In this document: positions 1 to 9,870 of the stretch, piece by piece
Numbering within the stretch: position 1 is the first letter of the stretch
Layout of the letters: every line of letters starts with the position of its first letter
DNA from: Mastigamoeba balamuthi
Lineage: Eukaryota; Evosea; Mastigamoebida; Mastigamoebidae
Direction of reading: 5' to 3'
Length of the DNA stretch: 28,307 nt
Assembly (NCBI GenBank): GCA_902651635.1
Contig: CACRSC010000062.1
Span: forward strand, 72,323 to 100,629
Translations under genes and position numbers: made by a program
The notes under the pieces: model-generated
Database searches by the model: none
The model's input: the letters and a program-made list of their open reading frames with translations, nothing else
What the model was told of the DNA's origin: nothing

Positions 1-200
1 CCGCACATCACCCTGTCCCTCCCATCCCCCTCTCTCATTGTTCTCTTTGGGAACTCCCAATTCTTTCGCGATTCGCCAATCGGGGGTCAATCTCCAAGTG
101 GTACCTTGCCTCTGGCTGCACCACTTGTTGAATCGATTCAGCATTCAACAACTGCACGCCACGTCAGGATGCCGCACATCACCCTGTCCCTCCCATCCCC
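1..200. repeat. 29-bp direct repeat pair at the left edge
   Basis: A 29-base C-rich word beginning CCGCACATCACCCTGTCCCT occurs at 1-29 and again, identical, at 172-200, a spacing of 171 bp. A 14-base part of it (ATCACCCTGTCCCT) recurs at 4873-4886, at the end of the STN1 reading frame. The pair lies downstream of the EDR2_C gene, whose stop is at 342. The left copy is cut by the window edge, so the true repeat may be longer. Function unknown. Confidence 0.85.
125..151. other. Perfect 9-bp stem-loop
   Basis: TTGTTGAAT at 125-133 and ATTCAACAA at 143-151 are perfect reverse complements around a 9-base loop. It sits between the two copies of the direct repeat and about 190 bp past the stop codon of the minus-strand EDR2_C gene. 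It could be a 3'-end structure or chance; nothing else supports a function. Confidence 0.4.
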
Positions 201-341
201 TTCTCATCTCCACATCTTTCCGTTTCACTATTTTATGTTTTTGTTGCCAAAGCATTGTTGACATTTATGGTGTTTCAATTGTCTTGGAGTCTCTCAGGCA
301 GAGTATCCAGAGCTGATTGTGTTTCAGAGGTTCTTGTTCCC

Positions 342-3072
342 TTACGGCAGGTTCTTGATGTGGTCGTCGAGGTTCACGCGGTGCACGCGGATCGCGCCGA
401 GGATATGCTCGGGGAGCTCGTCCTCAGCCTGCCCCTCGATCAAGAACGCGAGATCTGCGCCCAGCAGTGAGTTAGTTCTCCTGCTCAGAATCGAAGGGAG
501 AAGGCAATCGCGCCGCACCAATGACGAGGCTCCTAGCGGAGCCGCGGACGACGCCGAAGATGGTGTTGGCGGCGTAGGACGAGGCCACGTCGGTGTCGAG
601 CTCGAAGTAGCGGTCGCCAAAGTGGTACGTGGTGGTGAGCTTGCGGGGCAGGATGGCCGGCGTGTTGCCCACGGTCCTCTTGACGAGCCACGGGCCGTCG
701 GCCACGTTGGGGATGATCTTGAACCTCGAGTTCCTGAACGCGTCGCTCTCGCCCCGCGACATGAACCTCTCGAGCAGGCGCAGGCCCACGGCGTTCTCGG
801 GCGTCTCCTGCTCGGGCACCGCGAAGTAGAGCACAAAGTGCATGTGCGGGGGCCCCGGCAGGATGAAGTTGGTGATGAAGAGGCGCCCGGGCAGCCTGCG
901 CATGGCCTCGATGTCGGGCCGCGACGCGATGTCGTTGATCGGCACGGGGCTGACGAAGACGTCTGCGGCCAGCAGGCGGCAGATCGACGGCGGCGAGGGC
1001 ACCTTCTTCTTGTCGAGCAGGTAGTTGGACCCGCGCACGATGAAGTTGCTCGCCTCCACCTCGCTGTAGCAGTTGGTCGACGTCGGCCCCGTGCTCCGCG
1101 CCATCGTCCCCAGGTACGGCGGCTGCTCCGCCGCCGCCGCCTTCTCCAGCTCCGCCGCGGCCTGCAGCAGCAGCTCGTTCTCCGCCGCCTGCTGCTCCAC
1201 CGACGCCGCCTCGGCCACCGGCTCCTGCTGCTCCTGCTGCAGGGGGTTCTCGACGGCCGACGCGGGCTCCGCTGCTGCAGGGAGCTCCGAGGACTCTGGC
1301 TGCGCTGCGGGCGCTGCGGCCTCCGGGGACTGCTGCAGCGGGTTCTCGGCCACCGCGGGGGACTGCGACGGCTCCTCCGCGGCCTTCTCCAGCACAGCGA
1401 CAGCCTCGGCCTCTTCCGCTGGCGTCTCTGCGGGCTGCTCGGGCTCGACGACAGCCGCCGCCTGCTCGGGCTCGGCGGCAGCGACCTGCTCCGCGGGTGT
1501 CTCAGGAGCCTGCTGCTCGGGCTCGGTGGCAGCGACCTGCTCCGCGGGCGTCTCAGGAGCCTGCTGAGGCTCGACGGCCGTTACCTCCGCCTGCTGCTGC
1601 TGCTGCTGGGGCTCGACGACAGCCGCCGCCTGCTCGGTGGGCATATCCGCGGCCTGCTCGGGCTCAGCGGCAGCGACCTGCTCCGCGGGCGTCTCCGGAG
1701 CCTGCTGGGGCTCGACGGCCGCTGCCTGCTGCTGCTGCTGCTCGGGCTCCTTGGCCAGGGTCTCTGCGGGCTGCGGCGGCTGCTGCAGGGCCGGGGCTGC
1801 CTCGGGCACGGCGTCCTGGGCCTGCGGCTGCTCCTGGACGGGCACCGGGGGCGGCGCCGTCTTGGGGAACGACATGGACGGCGGGCGGGGCGCAGGGCGC
1901 TTGGGGGCCACCTCGGGGCTGGCCTCCTGCTGCTGCTGCTCAGCCGCCTGCGCGGGCACCGGAGGGGGCGCCGTCTTGGGGAACTCCATCGAGGGCGGCC
2001 TGGGCGCCGGCCGCTTGGGGGCCACCTCGGGGCTCGCCAGCACCTCGTCCTGCTGCTGCTGCTGCGCGGGCACCGGGGGCGGCGCCGTCTTGGGGAACGT
2101 CATCGAGGGCGGGCGGGGCGCAGGGCAGCGCGGGGCGAGGCCCGTGTCGTCGGCCTCTGGCTGGGGCTGGGGCTCCTGGGGCTCCTGGGGGGGCACGGGG
2201 GGCGGGCACTTCTTGGGGAACTCCATCGACGGGGGGCGCGGGGCAGGGCGCTTGGGCACCGCCCCGGCCTCGTCGGCGGGCGCCGGGGGCGCCGGCCTGT
2301 GCTCCTCGGCGGGAGCCGCGGGCGCTGGCCTGTGCTCCTCGGCGGGCACCGGGGGCGCCGCCCTGTGCTCCTCCTCCGCCGGCGGCCGTGGCGCCGCCCT
2401 GTGCTGCTCCCCTGCCGCTGCCTCTGCCTCTGCCTCTGCCTGGGGGGCTGCTGCTGCTGCTGCTGCTGCGCTCTCCGGGGCCTCGGCTGGCGTGGGCTCC
2501 GCGGCTGCTGCGCTGGGCTGCTGCTGCTGCTGCGCTGACTCCTCTGCAGCGACGGGGGCTGCGCTCGCGGGCTCAGCGGTGGCCGTGGGCTGTGCGGGCT
2601 CCTGCTCTGCCGCAGCAGCAGCATCAGCGACGGGGGCTGCGCTCACAGGCTCAGCGCTGTGCTGAGGGGGCTGAGGGTGCTCCTGGGCTGCCGCAGCAGC
2701 AGCGACGGGCACTGCGCTGGCGGGCTCGGCGCTGGGCTGAGAGGGCTGAGAGGGCTGTGCGGGCTCCTGGGCTGCCGCGGCAGCAGGGACGGGGGCCTGT
2801 GGCGCTGCTGCTTGGTGCTTGGCAGGCGGGGGCGTCTGGGAGAGGTCGGGCTCGGCGATGGAGGGGAGGGGCCTGCGGGGCTCGGGGGTGGCGAGGGGCG
2901 GGGTCCAGCGGGGGGCGAGGGGCTTGGGGGGCCGCTCCTCCGGGGCCGCCAGCAGCAGCGCTGCCCCCGCCACCAGCAGCAGGCACGCGCTGTACGACAC
3001 GTTCCCCGACGCCCCCAGCGCCACCGCCAGCACCGCGATCCCGCCCGTGATCACCGCCACCTTGTTCACCAT
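342..3072 (-). CDS. EDR2_C (DUF1336) domain protein with two N-terminal hydrophobic segments and a long low-complexity middle
   Basis: Two exons, 519-3072 and 342-454, are joined across a 64-bp intron (5' GTGCGG, CTAAC branch-like site, 3' GCGCAG). The join restores the domain reading RSLVID-LAFLIEGQ and gives 888 residues. Residues 5-22 and 28-43 are hydrophobic, consistent with a signal anchor or membrane hairpin. Residues about 50-660 are rich in Ala, Gln, Pro and Glu and hold four copies of a KRPAPRPPSMEFPK-type unit. Residues about 667-888 match the EDR2 C-terminal domain: FIVRGSNYLLDKKKVPS, NSRFKIIPNVADGPWLVK, TPAILPRKLTTTYHFGD and YFELDTDVASS. In plants this domain belongs to EDR2-like proteins implicated in lipid signalling, usually after PH and START domains. 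Those domains are not visible here. The biochemical role is unknown; membrane association is inference. Confidence 0.9.
1845..2265 (-). repeat. Four in-frame repeats with SH3-ligand-like proline motifs
   Basis: Within the EDR2_C protein, a unit of the form PKRPAPRPPSMEFPKTAPPP occurs four times with small changes. Its starts read VPKRP, APRCP, APKRP and APKRP, and the variable residue before FPK is E, T, E or S. Three of the four copies contain RPAPRPP, which fits a class I SH3 ligand pattern (RxxPxxP). Flanking linkers are Gln/Ala runs of different length. Binding to SH3 proteins is inference from the motif. Confidence 0.85.
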
Positions 3073-3845
3073 CTGGCCCCCAATTCAAATTGAGTTTGCC
3101 AATTTAGATTTAATTCGCTTCCCCCTCCCCCCCCGGTGCTCTTTCGTTTTTCTTTTCGGTTCGGTGACTCGGGTGGGGCCTCTGCGGGCGCTCCGAGGGC
3201 CTCCCGGGGGTGCGTGGGGGCACGGGGGAGGGCGCGGGGGGCGGGGACAGGGGGCGCACGAGGCTGAGGGGCCGTCAGGGGGTTGGCAACTGCACACGTG
3301 AGCCGCTTGCACCGGAGCGCTATGGCGAAGATATTTTTGACGCCGGGTGTTGCGTGTGAGGTGGCGGTGATCTGCGGATATCTGGTCTCCCCGGTCGCCA
3401 GCGGCGCCTCCGCCGGTGTCGCCGAGGGGCGGGAAGGGGGGGCGGCCAGGGTCCCGATGCTGCCGGGCCTGGCAGAGCAGGAAGCGGCGCAGAGGGACGC
3501 TCGCAGCGGGGCTGTTCCAGGCGGAGGTTGGGCTGAAACTTAGGTGCACAACGTCAGATTCCTGCTTTATCAAGCAACATGCACCCCACTGAGCTCCTCC
3601 GGTGCCCAACCGACACTCGCACGCCTTTTCCGCAACAGCTCCTGGAATCGCCCAGACACGGGTATGGTGCGATTGTTGCCGACGCCAACTCCCCTGCTGC
3701 AGGGGACATGACCCCCCAGTCCACTCCCAGTGGTGATTCCTATTTTACACGGATTCCTGGAAATCATGATAGAGCGGCCCATATCTACGCGATATCAGCG
3801 GATAGGGGGGCGATATCGTGATTCTTCCTCGCCATCCTGGAATCT
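3073..3845. promoter_or_regulatory. Divergent intergenic region between the EDR2_C gene and STN1
   Basis: This 773-bp gap separates two divergently transcribed genes and should hold both promoters. Reading frames here are short, GC-driven and without recognisable domains. An AT-rich block lies next to the EDR2_C start (about 3080-3120). Two GATATC palindromes (3791-3796 and 3812-3817) and an ATATC at 3781 lie within 65 bp of the STN1 start. GATATC words also occur upstream of other genes in this window, so they may be promoter elements; that is inference. Confidence 0.5.
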
Positions 3846-4888
3846 ATGCGGCACAGCCCCGTGGCGCTGAAGCTCTTCGCCCGGCAGTTCCACGCGCTGC
3901 CCAGCGCCCCGGGCTACCCCGCCTCGCTCGTCTGCGCCGCCACGCGCACGGCCTACCACAGCGCCGAGCTCTGCGGCGTCGTCGTCTCGCGCGGCCGCCG
4001 CGGCGACGCCCTCGTGCCCTTCGCCCTCGACGACGGCTCCGGCGCCGTCGACTGCGCCCTCTGGCTCCGCGGGGCCCCCGCGCCGCCCCCGGGCTTCGCC
4101 CTCGGCGCCCTCGTCTCCGTCCGCGGCCGCGTGCGCCTCTACCAGTCGCAGCGCGCCCTCAGCGTCAGATTCATCCGTGCGATTCCCCTATCTTCCTCTA
4201 TAAAATCTTGGAATCTCGAAATCTCCCGGAAATATCTGTGACGCCCGAGGCCACGTCGGGAATCTGATGACGTCACCCACGGGGTATTGTCACCGAGGCA
4301 GGGGTGGAGGAGGACCCCAACGCCGAGGCGGTGTGGGCGGCGGAGGTCGTGCACCTGTGGAGGGCAGTGCTGGACCCCTCGCGCGGCAGCTGTGCCGCGC
4401 CCGATGTCGGCGCGCTGTTGGAGGCCGCGGCCAGCGAGCTCGCGCCTGCCGTGTGCGCGTGCGCGCGCTCGGGGCCCTGCGTGCGGGCTTCTGGCCTCGG
4501 GTCGCTGGACATGGCGCGGGCGGCGTTCGTGGAGTTCTGCCAGCGGCACCACGCGAGTGCTAGCGCCGAGGACACCTCCCTGCGAGATGCGTGCTTGGCA
4601 GCGGCTGTCGCCGAGCTTGCCAAGCGCGACAAGGTTGTTGTCGTTGGCGGGAGCATCGAGTGCGTGCCGGACGAGGGCCTTGGGGGCACCGAGGCAGCTC
4701 GGAATGCCGTGATGACCGCAGTGCAGGCCACGGGGACAGCCTCGCTCAGCGACATCGCTGCTCTGGCTCTCCGAGACCCGGGCCTGCTGGTGCTCGGTCC
4801 TCGTGCGCTCCTGGATGCTGCGCGACGACTTGTGCAGCGAGGAATACTGGTAGAGAGGCCGCCGGGCCATGTATCACCCTGTCCCTAA
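3846..4888 (+). CDS. STN1: STN1-like CST complex subunit (telomere OB-fold protein)
   Basis: Exons 3846-4176 and 4302-4888 are joined across a 125-bp intron (GTGCGA...GGCAG), giving 305 residues. Exon 1 encodes an OB-fold with family hallmarks: FHALPSAPGY, AELCGVVVSR, FALDDGSGAVDCALWL and VSVRGRVRLYQSQRAL. The join gives FIRVEEDPNAEAVWAAEVVHLW, matching the STN1 pattern in which the OB-fold is followed by a DPN motif and a helix before the winged-helix region. STN1 acts with TEN1 and CTC1/CDC13 on telomeric single-stranded DNA, limiting telomerase and aiding fill-in synthesis. The first Met is used because the residues just after it already align with short plant-type STN1 N-termini. The C-terminal half is Ala-rich and less clearly matched. 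An RPA2-like protein is the main alternative. Confidence 0.85.
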
Positions 4889-5174
4889 TACGCCTGATTC
4901 AAGTGCTCAGCACAGCGCAGCGGTGTCAATCACGGATAACGAGATGTAAGTGATGGCTCTTTATTGCATAGAGCAGCTACGTCAGGGTGTCTGTCAGTGA
5001 ATGGTGATGAACATCTTATTTCTTTTTGTCTTTGATGCAAGGTAACGTGAGTGGAAAGAGGTGGGTGGGTGAGGCTGTTCCTTTGCTGTCGGGTTGGATA
5101 GACGGGGGGGGAGGGAGAGAATGGGAGCACACGGGCACACGGACGGAGCGGAGGGTACTGCGTGCCCCCCTTCG

Positions 5175-8100
5175 TTATTTCTGCTGCGGCGGCTGCTTCT
5201 GGTCCGCCTTCTGCTTCTGCTCTGCCTTGGCCCTCTTGATACGCAGTAGCAACTCCGCAAGGTCCTCCGCCTTGCTCGCGTGTCCCAAAAACGGGTGCTG
5301 CGCAGGCGGGGCGTGAGCCCATGGGAAGAGCGGGAGCCCGCTAGGTGGCGCGTACCTCAAGGAGAGAGGGGGCATCGGGCCTGTACTCGGGCGCCATCTG
5401 CGTGCAGCGGTTGAGGAAGTCGTGCATGTTGGCGGTCCACTGCGACGGGTCGTTGAGCGGCGGCATGCCCTTGGTCGTGATCAGCAGCAGCGCCTTGAGC
5501 TGCGGGAACTCCATGTACGGGGGCTCCTTCTGCGCCATCTCGATCAGCATGACGCCCAGCGACCATATGTCCACCTTGGCGTCGTACTCCTGCCCTCTAA
5601 TGACCTCGGGCGCCATCCAGTACGGCTAGCAGGCAGGCCGTTCGCAGGCTGTCAGCTCGGGCTCAACTGATTCGGGCGGGGGAGTGGGCGCCGCACAGTT
5701 CCGGCGATGGTGCTGCGCTTCTGCTCCTTGACGGTGAGCTGCGTGGCGTAGCCAAAGTCGGCGAGCTTGACAGAGCCGTCGAGCCCGAGGAGCACGTTGT
5801 CGCTCTTGATGTCTCGGTGTATGCGGTGCAGGCCGTGTATGTACGCGAGCGCTCGCAGCGACTCGCGGATCACGTAGGCGATGTGGTGCTCCGCCATGCG
5901 GATCGTGTCCCACATGTTGACGACGTCCGTCAGGCACCCGCCCGTCATGAACTCCATCACCTCCCACATCTCTGCTCTCCCCGCCAACCCCCCACCGCCG
6001 CTGTGAGCACCCACCCGGCACCCGTCGCCGCCCCTGCGGTCTGCGCGCACCGGCCTCTGCCGCGCGGAAGCTGTTGATGTACTTGACGATGTTGGGGTGT
6101 CTGCTCGTTCTCATGATCGAGATCTCTGCGGGCGTGCGGGCGCTGTCAGTGCTGGGGTGCGCACTGGGGGGTCTGACCCATGACAAACATCTTGGCGGTC
6201 TCGGGGTTGATCTCCATGCGCTTGATGGCGACCTGCCTGCCGTTGCGCTTGTCGTAGGCCATGTACACGTCCCCGTACCCCCTGAGCGAGTGCGGGTCAG
6301 GCCTGGCGCTCACGAGGGCTTGTGGCAGCGTCGTACCCCGACCCGATCTTCAGGAACCTGTCAAACAGCTGGTGCGGGTCCTCCTTGCTCAGCAGATGCA
6401 CTGCCGGAGGGGCCAGGCCACCGTCAGACAGCGGCAACAGAAGCAGCGGCGGGGCAGGGCATACGCAGTGCAGAGACAAAGAGCGTGTTGCTGTCCTTGG
6501 GCACGGGCACCGCTGGCTGCGGCTGCAGCGTCGTCTGCCGCGCCGTGACACGGTTCTGCGCAGACAGACGGACAACAAGATGTTAGTGCGAGAAACAGCA
6601 GCAGCGACTGAGCGACTTGGAGAAGTGGAGGGCTGTGCTTAGGAGCAAACGGTAACGAGCAAAGACACCCGCACGCGACACAAGCAGGGAGACAGGCATG
6701 ATAGGGTAGGAAGAGAGAGAGAGGAGTGTGCAGCGCCGAGTGGCCTTCTCTCGGGGTGGCTCACACGACAGTGGCACGCAGCCACAGACAGCTGGGGCAA
6801 ACGAGAGAGAGAGAGAGAGAATGCAAGGAAGAGAAAGAGGGTGGTAGTGGCAGTGCTGGGTGCCTTCTCGAGGTCGGCCTCGAAGCTCATGATCTCGAGG
6901 ACGCGCTCCTTGTCGCGGTCCTGCTCCTCGATGCTGAGCCCCGAGTTGGAGAGGCGGTCCCTCCAGTCCGGGGGCAGCCCGTCGAGCCCCCTGCTGGTGA
7001 ACTTGACGTGCACGTCGTGGTGCACGTTGAACGGCTGCCCGATGGCCCTGTCGCGCCCCGCCACGATAGCGTTGATCCAGCCCTCCATCTCCTCGTGGTT
7101 CGCCGCCTGCAGCATGAACACCTTGCACGCCAGGCGCGAGTTCACCACAAACGCGTACTCCTTGGCCAGCTTCGAGTCCTGCTCGATCGCGCAGTTGCCC
7201 AGCGGTATCTCCAGCAGCGGTATGATATCCTGACGTGGCGCAGGCAACGGGAAAAGGGGGGGGCAGGCAGCAGTCAGACTCTCTTCTCTCCCCGTGGGCC
7301 CCGCGGGCTGTGGGCCGTGGGGCTGGGGCGACGCACCGAGCGCTCCTTGAACGAGTAGAGGACGTCCTTCTTGAGGCGGAAGTACTTCCTCTTCCACCCG
7401 CGCACCATCAGCGTCCGGTCTGCCCCGAGGCGGCAAGAGACACCGAAGTGACACCCATCAGGCCTGACTCAACGCAGGCATTTCTCGAATCGGGGGGGAG
7501 TGGTGGCTGACCGCGCTTGAAGAGGTAGCCCTCCTTGTCGCAGTGGTCCCACTGCCCCATGAACACCTCCTTGACGGGGTCGTCTGGCGCGAACTGCTTG
7601 GGCGACGTCATCCGCTGCTGCCCGGGCGGCGGGCTCAGCGACGCCGCGGCCCCCGTGCCCTGCGCCTGCAGCCCCTGCTGCCCCTGCTGCTGCTGCTGCC
7701 CTCCCTGTCCTCCCTGCTGCGCCCCCTGCGCTCCCTGCTGGCCTCCCTGCCCCTGCCCCTGCGCCCGCTCGCACCCCGCGTACACGTGCACCTGCGGCCG
7801 CGTCGCCTGCGCGCTCGCCCCGGCGCCCAGAGGCGACCGCGGGCTCCCCAGCGGCGGCGGGCTGCTGCCCTCGTTGCCGCGGCCCACGCCGGCATTTCCC
7901 GGAATCTTCGCGGAATTCCCGGAACTCCCCTGAATCTTCGCGGGATTCCCGGTATTCCCCTGAATCTTCGCGCTCCCAGCGCTCCCAGGAATCTGTATCT
8001 GCGGCGGCCGCGCAGAGCCCGCGCCCGCGCCCTGCACGTGCACGACGTGCTGCTGCTGGTGGCCCGCGTGCTGCGCGTGCGACCGCTGGGGCCCCGCGCC

Positions 8101-8799
8101 GACGCCGCCGACGCTCGTGTCGTGCAGGAACGCGTTGGAGCGCGGCGGGCTCGTCCCGGGCCGCGCGGCCGACGGCGGCAGCGGGGGCTGCGGGCGCGCC
8201 GGCGGCCGCGTGGGGTCGACGCCCGGGGGCGCGCGGATGACGTTGGAGGACGCCGGCGGCGGGCCCACGGGGCGCGGCGGCGGCACAAAGTGGCCCTGAG
8301 GTGACGTGGAGATCTGCGATATCTGCGATATCTGGGACGAATCGGGCTCGGCGAGGCTGAACGCGCCGGCGCGGCGGACCTGCGACGGCGTGCGCTGGGG
8401 CACCGGCGGGGGCCGCGCGGCGATGCGCAGCGAGAGGTTCTCGAGCAGCGCGCGCATGCCGCCGTACGACAGCCTGTCGCATCTCGCGAAGCCCTCGGAG
8501 ATGGTCTTGTCGATCACCGCCGGCGGGACGCCGAGCACCTGCAGCGCCTGCAGATATTCCGCGCGATTCGGGGGGGATATTTAGCGGGTGTATGGCGCGA
8601 AGATTCGGGAATCGGGAGTCGGGATCTACGGTCCGCGCGGCCCACAACCCCCCCGCCCTGTGGGTGGGGTTGGGAGGGCACGCCACATCGGACACGTCAA
8701 CGTGTGCACCTCTGAGAGGCCCTGGCGGTCGAGGAAGCCGTCGTTGTCGTGGTCGCAGGCGCGGAAGGCCTGGGCCATGCGGCGGTCCGCGTCGGACAT
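5175..8799 (-). CDS. PAK-family STE20 kinase with EF-hand, PH and CRIB domains
   Basis: Eleven exons: 8710-8799, 7512-8547, 7337-7419, 6864-7229, 6465-6555, 6337-6400, 6178-6282, 6051-6125, 5697-5971, 5356-5625 and 5175-5297, giving about 858 residues. Order: EF-hand loop DHDNDGFLDRQG (about 17-28); a Pro/Gln/Gly-rich linker; PH domain (about 366-459, KEGYLFKR to GWINAIV); CRIB (about 465-505, IGQPFNVHHDVHVKF and GLPPDW); STE20 kinase (about 567-820). Kinase motifs include GSGGYGDVY, VAIKRM, HRDIKSDNVLL, DFG and GTPYWMAPE, so it looks catalytically competent. PAKs are Rac/Cdc42 effectors controlling actin and motility; PH suggests phosphoinositide recruitment. Exon 7 needs one base removed from a G run near 6239-6241 to stay in frame. 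The 6556-6863 intron would be GC-AG (GCACCC). The start is the first ATG of exon 1. Confidence 0.94.
6238..6242 (-). other. Apparent +1 frameshift in PAK exon 7
   Basis: Upstream of this point the minus strand reads GYGDVYMAYDKRNG (glycine loop). Downstream it reads RQVAIKRMEINPE (catalytic Lys). The two blocks are adjacent in the protein family but lie in frames differing by one base. One extra G in a GGG run on the minus strand (CCC on the plus) accounts for it. All other exon phases agree. A sequencing error is likelier than a real mutation, because the rest of the gene is intact. Confidence 0.8.
7894..7990 (-). repeat. 30-bp tandem repeat in PAK exon 2
   Basis: GAATCTTCGCG begins at 7902, 7932 and 7962 on the plus strand, an exact 30-bp period. 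On the coding strand it gives three decapeptide-like units: KIQGNTGNPA, KIQGSSGNSA and KIPGNAGVGR. The unit resembles the GAATC/GGAATTCC-type words found in introns of this window more than it resembles the surrounding CAG- and GGC-rich coding sequence. Confidence 0.85.
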
Positions 8800-9870
8800 T
8801 GTGCTCGACACCCGGTGTGTGCCGCGCGGCGGGGGGCGCGGGGGTCGAGAGGTTGAAGATATATAACTATCCTGAAGATATCCTGCTGCTTATGGGCAAA
8901 ACGGTTTAATATCCGGAAATCTGCCATTCCGCTGCCTCCGGAGGGAGGGACCGCTGGGCTCAACGCTGGTCGCGTGCCTGCCGTCTCTGCTTGCGCTCTC
9001 TGGTAGCCTCCCGGGGGAGCGTGGTAGCAAGGGACGCTCCGTGTCCGAACGTTCGTCTCGGGAGTGGTGTGCACGTGGGTCATGTGGTGGTCGCTCAGTA
9101 GCGGTTGATCAATCAGCCCCTGATCAGCGACGCTGGGCCCCTGCATTGCAGTACCGTGTTGAAAATGAAATGGGGCAGCATCTGCTGGCTCCAACGGCCC
9201 CAACGCGAGTATGGCCCCTGTTGTCCGGCGTTTCTGCACTCAGCTCGGCTCCTCCGCACCGCAGAGCGGAAGACGGGGCGCAGAAGGCCCATGGGGAGGT
9301 CACGTCACGCTCTCGGCGCCGGTGCCCATGCAGCAAACATACCTCGACATCCGCGGAAATCAACTTGCTTGATTTTGCTGCCCATCTTTGTTTCACACGG
9401 CCCGGACCGCACTTTTACGTGAGGCCTCACAGAGTTAAACGGGGGTTGAACCCTGCCACGAAAGCGTGGCGGCCCAGCGCCCTCTGCGACGCGGAACCTC
9501 GCGCAGTCCTCCCTGCAGCGGGTGGGGGAGGGAGGGGGGGTGCGCCATAGAGAAGCAGAGCAGAGCAGATCCTTACGTGGTGTTGGTGGTGGTGTTGCTG
9601 GTGGTAAAGTGGATTGGTCGTGTTGTTGCTCTTGGTCGGAAATGCTAGGTGGAGGGAGGAGTGGGTTTTGTGAGGTCTCGCCTTCGGGCGTATGTACGGA
9701 GTGCGTCGGCGTGTAGTACAACAAGTAGAAGAGTGTTGGGAGGGAGGGAGGATAGTATAGAAAAGCAAGTAGTGCAACAGCAATACAACAAACAAACAAA
9801 ACACAAGGGGGTGAGGAAGAGGAATGCTGGCGAGGGCTGGGTGGCCTGGGGTAGTGTGCCCTCCTTGCCC
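8800..9870. other. Intergenic region between the PAK and cyclin genes
   Basis: This 1.07-kb stretch lies upstream of the PAK start (8799) and downstream of the cyclin stop (9871). Both genes are on the minus strand. No reading frame here has a recognisable domain. The part nearest PAK has an AT-rich block with GATATATAACTATCC and GATATCC near 8855-8885, a plausible promoter. The part nearest the cyclin (about 9540-9800) is G-rich with GGTGTTGGTGGTG runs and is probably its 3' UTR. Confidence 0.5.

Noticed and set aside
319-2538. 739-codon open frame antisense to the EDR2_C gene, plus 517- and 342-codon frames in other phases
   Set aside because: Products are Leu/Arg/Gly or Pro/Arg/Ala runs with no domain. 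The minus strand has a clear conserved domain. GC-rich trinucleotide repeats keep all frames open.
9427-9804. His/Thr-rich minus-strand frame after the cyclin
   Set aside because: Lies in the likely 3' UTR; low complexity without a domain.
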